64,000 nt of DNA from positions 620,001-684,000 of the forward strand of contig JAJSPD010000018.1 of NCBI GenBank assembly GCA_021307315.1. The letters are read 5' to 3'. Position numbers and translations under genes: made by a program. The notes below the pieces were generated by a model that was given only the letters and a program-made list of their open reading frames with translations, ran no database searches and was not told the origin of the DNA. Origin of the DNA: Bisporella sp. PMI_857 (taxonomy: Eukaryota; Ascomycota; Leotiomycetes; Helotiales; Helotiaceae). Each line of letters begins with the position of its first letter. Positions within the stretch are counted from its first letter, which is position 1. This document shows positions 46,304 to 61,425 of this stretch, piece after piece.

Positions 46304-46839
46304 CTACTGGTGCTTTGATTCCCTCTCGAGCTTTTTCAGCTCTTTTACACGTTGCTCATATTTCCTCTCCTTTTCTTCCTTGGTCAGTCCCTCTTCCAGC
46401 TCCTTGCCCTTGAACATGTTCTGCATATCTATACAACCATCAGCTATAGTCTGAGTCCATGGTGTTCTCCCAACGTACCTTTCACGCAGTATGGACATAA
46501 CACATGAGCTCTCTTTACATTCCCACAGGCCGAGCATTTATTTAATGAAGTCACATCCTTCATTCCCTTCCCTGCCATCTGCCTATGCCTCTTCTTCATG
46601 TGCGAGGTCTTTTTCTTAGGGACCGCTCGTAACACACCTTCCCATAGTCCTGCCAGAATCTCCGGAATATTGAGTTGTATGGCAGCTGGGATAGCGAAGC
46701 CAAAGGAAGGAAGCACTGGAAGGGAGAGTTGTCGAGAATAGAGAGTGGTGAATCGTGAGGTCCTCGAGCTAGTTGATGAGGATAAACGCGGTAGAAAGGC
46801 GGAGAGCAGCGACCTCGTTGTCACATGAGTGGCAGCCAT
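46304..46839 (-). CDS. MRPL32: Mitochondrial large ribosomal subunit protein bL32m
   Basis: Two exons, 46839-46479 and 46428-46304; 161 aa. The presequence MAATHVTTRSLLSAFLPRLS is Ser/Arg/Leu-rich. The mature bL32 core is VPKKKTSHMKKRHRQMAGKG followed by the zinc-binding CSACGNVKRAHVLCPYC (two CxxC pairs). The splice VK|DMQNMFKGKELEEG is in frame and adds a charged C-terminal helix. In yeast, Mrpl32 is cleaved by the m-AAA protease on import. The open frame extends 32 codons further upstream, but the ATG at 46839 opens the natural presequence. Divergent from septin CDC10, 354 bp between starts. Confidence 0.95.
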
Positions 46840-47193
46840 CTTGATGCTATTTAAACGGACAGAATTAGCAATTCGTGGCAGGTATTTATGAGACTCAATT
46901 GTTGTCCCGCTTCGCGTTGGTGCTGCTCTCGACACCCAAGATCCTTAATTTTTTGAAGCTCTCTTTAAATTGCTTGGCAACGTGAACCTGTTCCATATCC
47001 GTCTTAGCGTGCTTGCTACCCCTTTTGCCGACGCGCGAACACTAGTCCCAAGTAATTTTGTGGAGGAAAGAGACCAGAGACCTTCTTCGTCAATCTCGAC
47101 AGCTCACATATCTGTATCAACGAGCAGCTCAATTCTACGCCTTGAAGATCTCATAAGTAGACTTTGACTTCATATACCCCTATTTTTCAGACA
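46840..47193. promoter_or_regulatory. Divergent upstream region of bL32m and CDC10
   Basis: 354 bp between opposite starts. A polypyrimidine acceptor TATTTTTCAG lies 3 bases before the CDC10 ATG, suggesting a 5'-UTR intron in CDC10; the donor is not fixed. Confidence 0.4.
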
Positions 47194-48334
47194 ATGGCAA
47201 CCGCGGCGCAACAGTCTGTCTTCCCCAAGAGCCATGTCGGTTTCGACAGCATCACATCGCAAATTGAGCGCAAGCTCCTGAAGCGTGGTTTCCAGTTTAA
47301 CGTTATCTGTGTTGGTGAGTTGACCGTTTTTTTGATACAACCACCATACCCTTTCATCGGGGACAAGTTCTCTAACTTTTATATCAGGGCAAACTGGTCT
47401 TGGAAAATCGACTCTCATCAACACCATCTTCGCCTCACACTTGATCGACTCGAAAGGAAGACTCGCCCCTGATGAGCCCGTTCGCTCAACCACCGATATT
47501 CAGACCGTGTCACACATTATTGAGGAGAATGGTGTCCGCCTGCGATTAAACATTGTTGATACCCCAGGTTATGGTGATCAAGTCAACAACGATAGATGCT
47601 GGGATCCAATTGTTAAGTACATTAAGGACCAGCACTCTGCATACCTCCGAAAGGAACTTACAGCTCAGCGAGAACGATACATCCAAGATACCAGAATCCA
47701 CTGCTGCCTTTTCTTCATCCAACCATCGGGGCATGCGCTTAAGCCAATTGATATTGTTGTCTTGAAGAAGCTTTCAGATGTCGTTAATGTTGTTCCTGTC
47801 ATTGCGAAGTCTGATTCCCTGACACTAGAAGAGCGAAGTGCATTTAAGGAGCGCATCAAGGAAGAGTTTGCTTTCCACAACTTGAAGATGTTCCCATACG
47901 ATAACGATGAGTTCGACGAGGAAGAGCGTGCTCTTAATGCTCAAATCAAGGTTAGTGGCTAGGTTTTCTCCTTGTACACATATGCTAAATAGCTGCAGAA
48001 TATCATCCCATTTGCTGTTGTTGGGTCGGAGAAATCAATCATTGTCGGAGGCAAGCAAGTTAGAGGACGTCAAAACAGATGGGGCGTTATTAATGTTGAG
48101 GACGAAAACCATTGCGAATTCGTATACCTTAGAAACTTCCTCACCCGAACTCATCTTCAAGATCTTATCGAAACAACATCCCAAATCCACTACGAGACAT
48201 TCCGTGCTAAGCAGCTCTTGGCACTCAAGGAGAGCAGTGCTGCTGGTGGACATGCTGGCAGCCGACCTATCAGCCCTTCAGCTGATCGTGAATTGAGCAG
48301 AAACTCACAGAGAATGACGATGAATGGCTACTAG
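47194..48334 (+). CDS. CDC10: Septin, Cdc10 group
   Basis: Three exons: 47194-47314, 47388-47950, 47999-48334; 339 aa. P-loop GQTGLGKS (41-48), DTPG (98-101) and AKSD (180-183) are intact, and the septin-unique element reads WGVINVEDENHCEFVYLRNF. VGFDSITSQIERKLLKRGFQ and the absence of a long C-terminal coiled coil mark the Cdc10 subgroup rather than Cdc3, Cdc11 or Cdc12. Septins form filaments at septa, branch points and conidiophores. The C-terminal tail is short and Ser-rich (SRPISPSADRELSRNSQ), a likely phosphorylation region. Splice joins ICVG|QTGLG and NAQIK|NIIPF match the family exactly. Confidence 0.96.
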
Positions 48335-49059
48335 ACGGGTGCTAAGGTGTTTGATTTGATAATTTGGAAGAAGGCGTCGTTTATTATGGCATCATGGTAT
48401 CTGTGCAAAAGCGACTTCGTGGAATTCCTTGACATGGCTGAGGAGACTATAACGGCCGTTTCGAGCTGGGCTTTACTTTGTATCCAAATTACCCTTATTT
48501 CTCTTTGCTTAATTAGCCTTCTTAATGAACGATTCTTACTATACCCTTACAAACAAGAAAGTCCAATCAGGTACTATTTTGTATGAAACTGTGAATAGTC
48601 TTCCACCAATTCGTGGAATGAATAAAGTGCGCAAGCTGGATCGCTAACTAAAAGCCATCAATATTCCCATGGCGAAGATTGTTTCACGGGAAATCAAGTA
48701 TGCGACGCCATTCGAAGCACCCCGTAGAAATGTATTAATTCTTGCAATTCTTTGGAAAAAGTTCCCTTTTTTTGGTCTATAAAATTCACAATTTTCCTAG
48801 ACTAGCAAGAAATCACAGTACTTGAACGAGGGACAGCATATTTTGTATGAGCGTCTCGATTCTCGTGCTATAGACATGCAGTACGTTATGTACCCCATAA
48901 ACGCCGACTCCCCTACCATCGCTGTCTCAAATTAAATTCTAATGCCTCGTAAGGAGCGGGTATTTTGTATAAATCAGCCAACACCGCAGAACGCCATTTC
49001 GAGCATATTTCACCATTCACGATCATTTCCCCACCGGTAAGCATCCCTTCATCCTCCAT
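48335..49059. other. Convergent intergenic region
   Basis: About 700 bp between CDC10 and the DUF7598-like gene. No supported feature. Confidence 0.45.
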
Positions 49060-49993
49060 TTAGAACCTAGTCATGTTGCTAACAGTGCTATACCGCGAAG
49101 AAGCAGGATACGCAGGAGTCGTTTCATTTCTACCGGTGTTATGCATGGGATGCAAGGCGGTAGGCGGGCGCTCAACATGTGGCATCACCGGTGAGCTACG
49201 GGAGTTGAACTTCTCGAACTGATCTGGTTGTGTTGGAACGGGCCGCGAGATCTGAGACATGCGGATTGGCAGCTTGAAGCCGAAGACACTCTTGCGGCGC
49301 TCTTCAGTTGGTGGTGGGTTGTAGGATGGCAAGACGGGGGAGTGAGGACGACGAGTTGAACCTGAGGACAGAGAGAACGTCTTTCCGCCTTCGGCCATCT
49401 TGTCAATGGATGCGCCGTGCGAGCGCACCTGTCTAGCGCTGATTCCCGCCTCGGAGTCGGAGAAGATGTAGGTGGCGAGGAGGTTGAGAAAGCCCATGAT
49501 GGCTGTGAGAATTCCAGAGGCGATGACGATGCGCCAGAATGGCATGCCAAGGTTCTCTTGCGAGGTGGCAGGTTTGTTGAGGTTTCCGAGGATGTTGAAG
49601 CCCAGCGCGATCATGGACAACGCGAGGAAGACGAAACCGGACTCGATGCCGAATTTAGGCCAGGTGCGGGCGAAGTAGGACTTGAAGAAGGGGAGCTCGG
49701 TGATGATGAGGAAGGCGGCAATGGTGCTAGTTATGACATGGGAAGCGCCGTCAAAGAAGAAGAACTGTTTCCCATTAGCTTTGGGTTTGGTTGCAGGGAC
49801 AGGTAATGGGACTTACTGAAGAGGTCATGACAGTCTTGACCAGCATCACCCAGCTTGCGATGACAATCAGGACGAGAGAGATGATGTTGAGCACCCGGAT
49901 GATGTTGAGGATAACATAGCCGGGGCCACGAAGCACAGCTCGTTGGTCAACGCCGAACATCTTGCAAGCAAGCTTTACCAGTGGATAAATCAT
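49060..49993 (-). CDS. Four-TM fungal membrane protein, DUF7598-like
   Basis: Two exons, 49993-49817 and 49764-49060; 293 aa, with a 52-nt intron joining MTSS|FFFFDGASHVITSTI. Four hydrophobic segments are visible: VILNIIRVLNIISLVLIVIA, VITSTIAAFLIITELPFF, GFVFLALSMIALGFNILGNL and VIASGILTAIMGFLNLLATY. The C-terminal ~125 residues are Ser/Pro/Arg-rich and cytosolic-looking, with SVFGFKLPIRMSQISRPVP. The layout matches an uncharacterised fungal family I associate with DUF7598. The function is unknown; a plasma or vacuolar membrane location is only a guess. Confidence 0.8.
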
Positions 49994-51916
49994 TATTAAG
50001 GTTCCAAGGGCTCTGGATCACCGAGGTATGAAACTGTCTTACGATGATAGTAAAGAGAGTATGGTGAAGTAGAACTGCCTGCAGCGGGGACTTTGAATAT
50101 TGATTTGAATTTGGCTGAAGTTGACGTTGTGAAAAGATCGTGGGAAATAAATTTGCAAGAATTAGATTTTAAGAGATCGAAAAGTTTAAGAGCCAGTCTT
50201 AAAAATATTTGAAAAGGAGGGATGCTATTGAGGAACAATCCTCATTGTCGTGAATCAACAATGGTGGCGTTGAGTCGATTGTCGCTTGAACACTGACAAT
50301 AGGAAGGACAACAGAGGGTTATAAGGAAAAGAAGCAAGAGCACGAGAATAGCGATATAGCGCCGACATCACCTTTGGAGGACCGTCAAAGAGACCTCCTG
50401 TAATAGAAACAACTGTGGGGTTTGAAGCTTCTTTGTTTCCAATGCCCAATGGTTAAGTTGGGACGATCCTGAGTGAAGCGTGCGCTGAGCTGGTCCAATG
50501 ATTCTCGGCTCGAAGAACAAGTCCTCGACCGACGGAGGTGCTTAACATGCCTGAAGATCCATATGAATCGGAGCATGTTATTGGTAGAAGGCAATGAATC
50601 AGGTCCTCAGCGTGAGAGATGGACGACTGTACAGTCTGGATCTGAAGCTTCGCTCACCTTCGCTTGTACCCACGCTCTGGGCGCGAGGCGCGTACGGCAA
50701 TCACCCACACTAGAGGGTTTGCAATATCCAATAATACCTGTAACAAGCGCTTGCATTATTTGGCCAAGCCAGGATTGATTCTGGGGATAAAGGCTTGCTT
50801 CCGTCAAGTGTTTGGAGCATAAGCGTCACAGATGATTGATTGGGCGAGGTGGCTCAGGAGGTTTTGTTTCAAGTTGATGTGCTTGTGTTTTTCGTCTGGC
50901 TGTGGCAAAACAGCAGGTACCGCCACTACTACCGATATATCGAGGAATGGAGCGCGTTTCTTCTAAACGTGGAGAGGACTGGCGATACCGTGAATATGTG
51001 TCTCGTGAATCGCAATCATCTGAAGCTGCATAGGAGAGGAAACTCGTAGCCCGAGTCATCCCACACCGCAAGAAATGATTTTGGCTAACAAACATAATGA
51101 ATGGCAAATGGCATCTTAAAGCATAGACTTCAACCTTTGACTTGTCCATATATAAAGCTCTTTGCGAAGGTACTGCCAGATTTCACATTAGAGGATAAAG
51201 CTGCTAGGTAGATCATCTCCTCCAACCCATCACCATCACCTCCAAGGTCCACAATTCAATTTAATAGCACCATTGTTCTCATCGTTGGTGTATATCTACC
51301 CTTGCTAAGGCTGCTAGATTTGGAAAGACCTTCACAGAATGGCAGAGAGCTAGATATCTCCTTGTGGCTTACATTTCTTCTTCAAGTCCCAGTCGAACTG
51401 AGAACCCAATGAAAAAATGGGTCATGCAAGCATGAAAGCAATCAAAAATTCCCCCGATGAAGACCCCGAAGGATATTCAACAGTTCTCGACGCCCCGATG
51501 TGCAATGGAGGTCTCGTACTGCCAGCCTGTAATTCGTGAGCTACAGAACTGTCAAGAAGGTAAGTATGAAGAGGAAAGGAAAGGGTTGTGAGGGAAGCTG
51601 TTCTAATATACTCCTAGCGTTCAGGCCTGAGGCAGAAAGATATCTAGCTTAATCAAGCTAGTAGGTTTGGCAACGCCTCAGCCTTCTAGATTCAGCCAAG
51701 TCTGCAAAAGAGTGACTGAGCCACCAATGAATGAGCACCCGTCGCCACGGAATTATTCACTGGTTATTTTTAGCGGATCTGGAGGTCCTCAAAATCTCAG
51801 CCTCCCCTCCAACAAAAAAAGGTGAATCTGACACCATCCCCTCTGCCACGCAGGCACGCTCATACGCCCGAAGTCACCCAAAGGATTGCAGACCCCTCAG
51901 AAGTAAAGAAGTCGAA
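49994..51916. other. Intergenic, 1.9 kb
   Basis: Divergent space between the DUF7598-like gene and the SERF-like gene. The longest frames (about 101-107 codons, e.g. 50473-50778 and 50826-51149) lack motifs. No repeat or RNA gene recognised. Confidence 0.4.
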
Positions 51917-52253
51917 ATGGCTAGAGGAAATCAGAGAGACAAGGCGCGAGAGGCCAATCAGAAGAAGATGGCCGAGCAGGTAACGTCCCCCGTTTGCGCA
52001 TGGTGTCTCCCGTATGTAGGAACGATTGGAGACTAATGCGTGCGGGGTGTGTATAGAAGAAGGGCAATACCATGACTGGTGCCCAGATGGCAGCAGACAA
52101 GGAACGGGTTGCGAAGATGATGCGGGAGAAGCAGGCTGCTGGTTTGTCCCCGCCCTTCTCTCTTCCGAGAGGGCCATAGTTGGATATTTGCTGACGGAGG
52201 GAACAGCCGATGCGAAGAAGGCGGCCGAAGGAGGAGCTGGCAAGAAGAAATAA
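51917..52253 (+). CDS. SERF/4F5-like small basic protein, 64 aa
   Basis: Three exons: 51917-51979, 52057-52141, 52207-52253. The joined protein starts MARGNQRDKAREANQKKMAE, the 4F5/SERF signature, followed by KKGNTMTGAQMAADKERVAK and a Lys/Ala tail. SERF proteins are small, highly charged and intrinsically disordered; they bind nucleic acids and promote amyloid nucleation in animals. Introns of 77 and 65 nt have standard borders. A gene-finder relying on long frames would miss it. Confidence 0.87.
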
Positions 52254-52731
52254 GGGAGAGTAAATCAGAGATGCCGATACCCAGAGCCTCCGACTAGATA
52301 CGATGGATATGATGGAGTTTTTATGTGGCATTATAACGAAGCATTTGGTAGCGGGGACTGGTGGTGTTTTAGACAGCGTGACCTTTTCAATGGACCCATT
52401 TAAAGAGCATTCTCCGCATTGAATCCGAAGCTTTTATGAAGATCGAGCATTGTGCTTGTAAATCGATATCTAAGAAATTTCCAGATTCACTTGCTCTCTC
52501 TCACTGTGGTAGAATTCGCCTCTTCCACGTCTTTTGGGTTTGTCGCCATATTGAGACTTAACTCTCTGTTGAAGAGACTAGGCGAAATCACAGAGGGTTT
52601 CGCAATATTCATCTGATTATTTTTGAACATTGCTTCTATTCAATATTGGCACAAACTGCCATTTGCCTTCGTATAATTTTACATTACATAAAGCGTTTCT
52701 GCTAAGCTACCTCCTCGTTTAGCAGATCATT
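52254..52731. other. Convergent intergenic region
   Basis: About 480 bp of 3' sequence between the SERF-like gene and the polygalacturonase. Nothing else seen. Confidence 0.45.
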
Positions 52732-54423
52732 TTAATTCGCCAAAGTTGAATTAGCTGGTAAGCAATCGACCCCAATCGAGCCCCGAATGCCATCGCAAAT
52801 CACTACTGGTGGAGAACCCTTGGGGCTTGTAAGGTTTATCTCCTCGAGTTTGATGCCGGAGCATACGGCATTTGGTGAGCAGACGAGCTTAGCCACCTTA
52901 CGGCCGTTTTTACCACTACTGCTTCCAGTGAAGTTCTGGAAGCGGACGTCTATCATGTCGACACGCGATGGAAAAGCTGCACACGTTGACTAGAAATGGT
53001 CAGTGGATAGATAGAGTGGGAGCGAAGTGAGGGAGCGTACGGCGTTGACATTAAAATAACAGGCGTCTAAGACGATTGGCCAATCGACGTTATAGTTGTA
53101 AAAATTCTTGAAGGTTATATTCTTGATGTAGCCGTAACCAACATTTGGGCCTGCCCATCCCTTAAGACGTGCACCGTTCTTGGAAATAGTTAGCACTGCG
53201 TATATAGGTGCGAGGTAGCTGGGATAATTACCTCAGCATTCAACATGATGACATCCTCGATGTAAGCATTCTCGATGTAATCTTTCACTCCAGCGTATTG
53301 GCCGATACTACCCATACTTACTCCATGGGTACCATTGCAATAAATATTCGAGACCAGAATATTGGAGGTATTGGGCTTGGGGCTGAAGCAGTCGTCACCG
53401 ATGTTCACCCACGAGTCGCGAACGGTAAGTCCATCCACGTTGTATGAGTCCCAGCCGTCGGTGTTCTTGGGCAGGTTCTGACTCAGGTCAGATTTCCATT
53501 AATCAACAAGTGGGATCACCCAGACTTACTTGGTTGGTAGAAAGATTCTCGATGATTACCTAGGGATGTATACATTAGTTCTGTCTTTAAGTGCTTTCAG
53601 TTTCGTCTGCAAGTCGAGTTACTAACATTATCGTAGACTACATTCTTGGCTAGGTCATATTAGCTAAGATTTAATATACAAAGCTCATACTCACAAGTGA
53701 CTATGAAATTGGTCCAGCATGGAGACCTCCGGAAACTAATGCCCTCAATGTACAGATTTGTTGCATTCTCGGCATAGAATAGATTAGGACGGTAGTATGT
53801 ATTGTTGGGGTCCTAGAATGTCAATTTATTTGCCCGCTCCAAATTATAGGTGACTTACAAGGATCTCACGGCCCGCGAAGCCATCATACCAAGCTTGGCC
53901 ATTACCATCGAGTGTCCCATTACCGTAGATCTTGATGTCCTTCCCACCCCATTTCCAGAAGGAAATTGACTTCTGGAATGGGTGGTAATAGTAATTGCTT
54001 TGCCAATACGTAATGTTATTGGTAAACTTAATCACGTTAGCTTGAATGGCAACCTTGCTGGAGTAGTCTTACAAGAATAGTTCCTTCAAGGTTCACATGG
54101 ACATTGTTCAGGAAAGTAAGGTCAAGCTTCTTCCCAAGGACAAAAGTTTGTCCTTTTGGAAGCACCAGTGTTCCACCATGATTTGCCTTTTTCAGACCTT
54201 TGAGAAACTCCGCAGAGACATCATCAGTCTGATTTTTGGAGGCTCTGATGTAGATCTTTGGGCGGTGATTTGCGGGAGGGTGGTGGTAAGGGCAAACCTG
54301 TCTAAACTCGCTCGGAGACTTGGGTCCATTATACCTATAACCGTTGGCCTCGACGCCAGCAATTGAGGAGAAAAGGGCCAAGCCAGAAGCAAGGGCACCC
54401 ACTACCGAAAGATTGAAGAGCAT
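52732..54423 (-). CDS. Secreted exo-polygalacturonase, GH28
   Basis: Eight exons: 54423-54073, 54026-53859, 53812-53695, 53649-53627 (23 nt), 53559-53530 (30 nt), 53477-53232, 53178-53041, 52989-52732; 443 aa. Signal peptide: MLFNLSVVGALASGLALFSS with a likely cut near GVEA. GH28 catalytic motifs are all present: NTD (235-237), DD in GDDC (258-259), HG in GTHGVSMGS (281-282) and RLK (316-318). The sequence around GYRYNGPKSPSEFRQVCPYH and many N-glycosylation sites (NIT, NGT, NAT, NLS, NTS) fit the exo-acting fungal type, which releases galacturonate from pectin ends. The enzyme suggests plant-cell-wall use. All introns are 45-67 nt. The two small exons give SKNVVYDN and VIIENLSTNQ. Confidence 0.94.
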
Positions 54424-57562
<3,139 letters not shown>

Positions 57563-58232
57563 ATCTTCAGGTCTGTTATATTATGATGTTGTCTCTGTAA
57601 TCTCAACCTAAAGATTATGAGAAACGACACAATGAAAGTGAACCGTACCACCATCGGGTTTTTATTAATTGCTTAGTGACACAACCCGAATGTTTAATTG
57701 TAGACCAAGCTGAACACCTTCTCCATGGTAGAACGCCGGAATTGACGAATCTATCTTATAAACGGAACTGTGGGTACATTAAGGCATCTTTTTGTGTACT
57801 TAGATTTATCAACCTTGTCCCTTGCCTCACAAAAGGCCAGCTTAGTTCCCGAGCCATTCGACTACGGCGACCCTTCAACCAAGAGACTGTGTGTTACTTA
57901 TATGCAAGCGCACATCTCCGCTCGCTTTCTGTTGCCAACCTTTCACTAATTCTGGAGCTTTCTTCTCGATAATGATCCGCTTCGAAGCTGGCCGGACCTT
58001 TCCAAGGGCAGCAAGTCGCCGTGCTTTGCTTTGGTGTCTCAGGAAATTGGTGACTTGGTCTCGAAGCTAATATGTCAATGAAGCCCGAGGTTTCGGGGTC
58101 GCTATGTGCTCAACGCTGTTGGCACCGCACGTGTAGCGTTGAGTCTTAAAGCCTCGTCATCAGGTTTCCTGCACAGTATCTAATATTGGTGTAGACGATC
58201 GTTGAGGCATTGGATATCTTGCTCCTTCCCTT
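57563..58232. other. Convergent intergenic region
   Basis: About 670 bp between GLR1 and CCE1 ends. A 98-codon plus frame (57676-57972) is not supported. Confidence 0.45.
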
Positions 58233-59294
58233 CTATTTCAATTTTTTTGGTTGCTTTCTTGCTAGCTTTTTCTCCTTCACTTTGTCTTCTGTTTTCTGGC
58301 CAATCGATTTATTTGGCCTCGTAGGAATATCCAGCAGTTGTTCGACCCCGTGATTCAAAGCCAACCTCTTGTTCTCTTCCCATTTCACCCAGGCCATCCC
58401 TTGCAAAAGGCAATCAGCAAAGTCATCCAGCTTCCCTGTGTCTACATTTGTTCCCTTCTTTCTTCCTTTGATACCACCAGGGGCTCTATCCCATTTCTCA
58501 ATGTACTGTCTTGCCGTTGCTTTAACCTGATCAGTGCCCAAGCTGACTACATTTCCAGCGTCCAACCAACGTCTCACAAGGTCGACTTTCTTCCCTTTGT
58601 TTTGAACTTTGGCACTCTTTGCCAGCCTTACTTTGCTTAATCCTTCTGTGTTTATGATTCCAGCATCGGGTATCCAAAATGGCCCGACTCTACCCGGCAA
58701 GATACCGACTACTTCACCATTCCAGGCTCCTTCAGCCTTCAGTGTACAGAGAACCGCATAAATGATCGACTCAAACAAGTTCACGCGAATGGTCCATTCG
58801 AGAATATGTTTCGAGCCCATGCTCCGGAAGCGCTGCCGTTCAATCAGAATATGTGTTGGATTCTTAAGCATTAGCCGTTCCCGAAGTAGAAGGTAGGCTA
58901 TAGAAGATAATGTAGCAGGATCAAAAGCCTCTTTCAATGGAGCTGAAGAGTCGTCTGTTGCCTCTGGGGCAGCGGAAACAGAAAGACGGTGCCATGCCTG
59001 TATTTGTGGCAACTGCTCGGCAGCCACGTCTATTGGCGTCTCTGGAATGGAGGAAACAGGCTCTGCGTTTATGACGACTGTGGGCGGAATATCCAAAATG
59101 CAAAAAGCTAGATTCCTAATGCCCATATCGATGCTAAGAACGCGAGTTTGGCGAGGCGCATGACCGGCGCGTATGATCTCATCATAAAGTCGTTTTTGTA
59201 GGACAGGCTTTGTGCCGGATAGCGCAATGCCGCATTTTGAGGCGAGAAGTTTAAGGTCTTGCAGCCGTAGTGCCGAGGGAATCTTGAAAGCCAT
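58233..59294 (-). CDS. CCE1: Mitochondrial Holliday-junction resolvase Cce1/Ydc2
   Basis: Single exon, 353 aa. An N-terminal SAP-like motif (LRLQDLKLLASKCGIALSGT, to ~44) precedes the RNase-H-fold resolvase: strand with catalytic Asp56 in RVLSIDMGIRNLAFC, a Glu in ILIERQRFRSMGS, and the acidic pair in KLDDFADCLLQGMAWVKWE. WDRAPGGIKGRKKGTNVDTG is also typical. The enzyme cleaves four-way junctions in mitochondrial DNA and helps its segregation. No obvious cleavable presequence is visible at the chosen Met, but the first 20 residues are basic/hydrophobic. The C-terminus is Lys-rich. Confidence 0.93.
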   Translation of the reverse strand: MAFKIPSALRLQDLKLLASKCGIALSGTKPVLQKRLYDEIIRAGHAPRQTRVLSIDMGIRNLAFCILDIPPTVVINAEPVSSIPETPIDVAAEQLPQIQAWHRLSVSAAPEATDDSSAPLKEAFDPATLSSIAYLLLRERLMLKNPTHILIERQRFRSMGSKHILEWTIRVNLFESIIYAVLCTLKAEGAWNGEVVGILPGRVGPFWIPDAGIINTEGLSKVRLAKSAKVQNKGKKVDLVRRWLDAGNVVSLGTDQVKATARQYIEKWDRAPGGIKGRKKGTNVDTGKLDDFADCLLQGMAWVKWEENKRLALNHGVEQLLDIPTRPNKSIGQKTEDKVKEKKLARKQPKKLK

Positions 59295-60348
59295 TCATAG
59301 CAGTTTACAGGATGTTGAAAGTTGCCCAAAGTAGGAGACGTGACGCGACGAGGCTGAAATGCAAGGCTATTCACTTTAAATCAATACACTAAATGGACAT
59401 CAAAGTGCCGCTGAGGAACCGTACTGGTGATTGTATCTATTATGAGAATTCCCTATGGCTGAGAAGTCTTCCCGGAGTTAGGATCGATTCCTCCATGATT
59501 GGTTTTGTGCAGCACTTTATGAAATCCCAATCTCCTAGAAATGTTTGACTCATTTGATTATGCGAGCTGTAAGGTTGTGGTTTGCCTTGAAACGACAAAT
59601 CAGTAGATTTATTTCGAGGACATCTATCTAACATAAGCTCGCAACAAAGTGAACACCAGGACTAGTCCGTAAGAACTCCCTTCGAAGCTACAACTAAGCG
59701 AGATCCAAGTCCAATAAGTATCAAATGTGGCCATATTTGGTGCCATTCATGTCTAAAACTGTAGGAACAATCAAGACGTCCTAAAGACCAGAGGGTTTTC
59801 TGTTCTTCAGCACCTGGTTTGGATGAAGTTGAAAATGTATGATAGTCTGAAGAGTGATTCGTCACTCAGGGGCACTGTGGAATGAGGTGAAACTCTTTAT
59901 AACGTATGCATTTGCAAGTCTTAGCCACATCCAATGCGTCTTGGAAATTTTGCCACAATGAACCCATGACTCTTAAGTCATAATCGACGGACTCAACGCA
60001 CCGGCAGAGGCAGCAAATAGATTGACAAGCGCGAAAACTGGTACTTCATATGAAGAAAGTATAACATAATACAAATGTCATTTTTATCAAAGCATGTATA
60101 TAAATCTAAAAGGATATAAACAGTTAAAATTTTATTTTGACGTCTATATCGTACTCAGAAAAAATAGGTATGAATCTCAACGCCGAAACAGAATGCAGTA
60201 ATGGTATCCATTCAACGGACTATTAAAGCGCATCCTCAAAAAATACGATCCAGTCATATAAACCATCAAAGTGGGGGAATATTCCGTGTCAAGCCTCTCA
60301 ACGGCGACATAACCTCCAACTCTACTCCAAAGAAATAAGGCATGATAA
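59295..60348. other. Intergenic, 1.05 kb
   Basis: CCE1 upstream and cupredoxin 3' side. AT-rich around 60060-60180. No supported gene. Confidence 0.45.
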
Positions 60349-61425
60349 TTATGCTTCTAGTGATGCCATTGGAATTGCGCCTGTTCTATGTTAGAGGAAG
60401 AATTTGACAAAAGTTACAGCAAGACTAACCTGCCATGCCACCGAAAGCACCAACACCTTGTACGGCGGCGTTAGGGAAGGCAGCAGTTCCACAAAGGCAT
60501 GCGCATGAGCAGGCACCATTGGCAAATTCTCCAGAGCCACCCACTACGCCACTTCCAGTTGCAGGAGCGGCAGCTGCAGGAGGAGTAGCGGGGGCTGCGG
60601 CAGCAGGAGCAGCAGTAGTTGCGGCCGCGGGAGGGGGAGCGACAGCAGAGCCTCCGGCGATTGGAGAGACAGTTCCGGTTCCATTCTGAGCGATGGCAAG
60701 TTGTTTGAATTGAGCTTGGGTCTTCTCAGCGGTTGGGTTGATGGAGAATGTCATTCCCTGACCGCAGTGCTTGGTTTGTCTGCAATAGAACCCTATTAAA
60801 AAATGTTAACACAAGCCCCTTCGATTTAATTCAACTAGAGGCATACAGATTGGGGTGGCAACGGTGACCTGCATGGCCATTTGTGGTGCTGGCACAATAG
60901 TATTGTTAACGTTGGCCATGAATCCAGAATCCACTCCATCGGCGAGCTTCTTGCAAGGGGTGTCAAAAGCAGACTGGGTAGCAGTGTGGTTGTTAGATAG
61001 GAAGGTAAAGACGACCATATCTCCAACAGCTGCAGAAATGCTTTCTGGGCTATAAATGAGTCCACCTGGACCACCCACAGTAACCTGTGAATTATTAGTA
61101 GGATTTCTAATATTGCTCACGACTAACTCACTGTGTGTGTTGCAGCTGCAGCGGCAGCTCCTTCGGTAGCACCGGCTGTAACTGTCTTCGTCTCTGTAAT
61201 GGTCTGAGTAGCAGCTCCACCTCCGTTGTTGACCCAGATGATGATGATGTCGCTATTCGTGGCCTCGACAACCGTTACCTCCTTGTTGTTGCTTTCCTTC
61301 TTCTCAGACTCGTGATTCGACCGGACCTCGAGCTCAGCCTGCCCCCTCGCAGTCAAATCGGCGAAGAAAGATCCAGCCAGCACCAAAGGCGCGGCGCACA
61401 AAACGGCAACAGCGGAGTATTTCAT
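60349..61425 (-). CDS. Secreted cupredoxin-like protein with Ala/Pro-rich tail
   Basis: Four exons: 61425-61132, 61084-60847, 60792-60430, 60380-60349; 308 aa. Signal peptide MKYSAVAVLCAAPLVLAGSF. After a charged linker and an Ala/Thr stretch comes a cupredoxin domain: VTVGGPGGLIYSPESISAAV, GDMVVFTFLSNNHTATQSAF, then PIWFYCRQTKHCGQGMTFSI restored by splicing. His/Cys/His/Met positions (NNHTATQS; C..HCGQGM) resemble a type-1 copper site. An Ala/Pro-rich region and a Cys-rich NGACSCACLCGTAAFP follow. Fungal proteins of this kind are extracellular or wall-bound; a GPI anchor is possible but the C-terminal AIPMASLEA is not a strong GPI signal. Confidence 0.87.

Noticed and set aside
47907..48296. 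129-codon plus frame over the end of CDC10
   Set aside because: Out-of-frame shadow; the spliced septin frame carries the conserved family sequence here.
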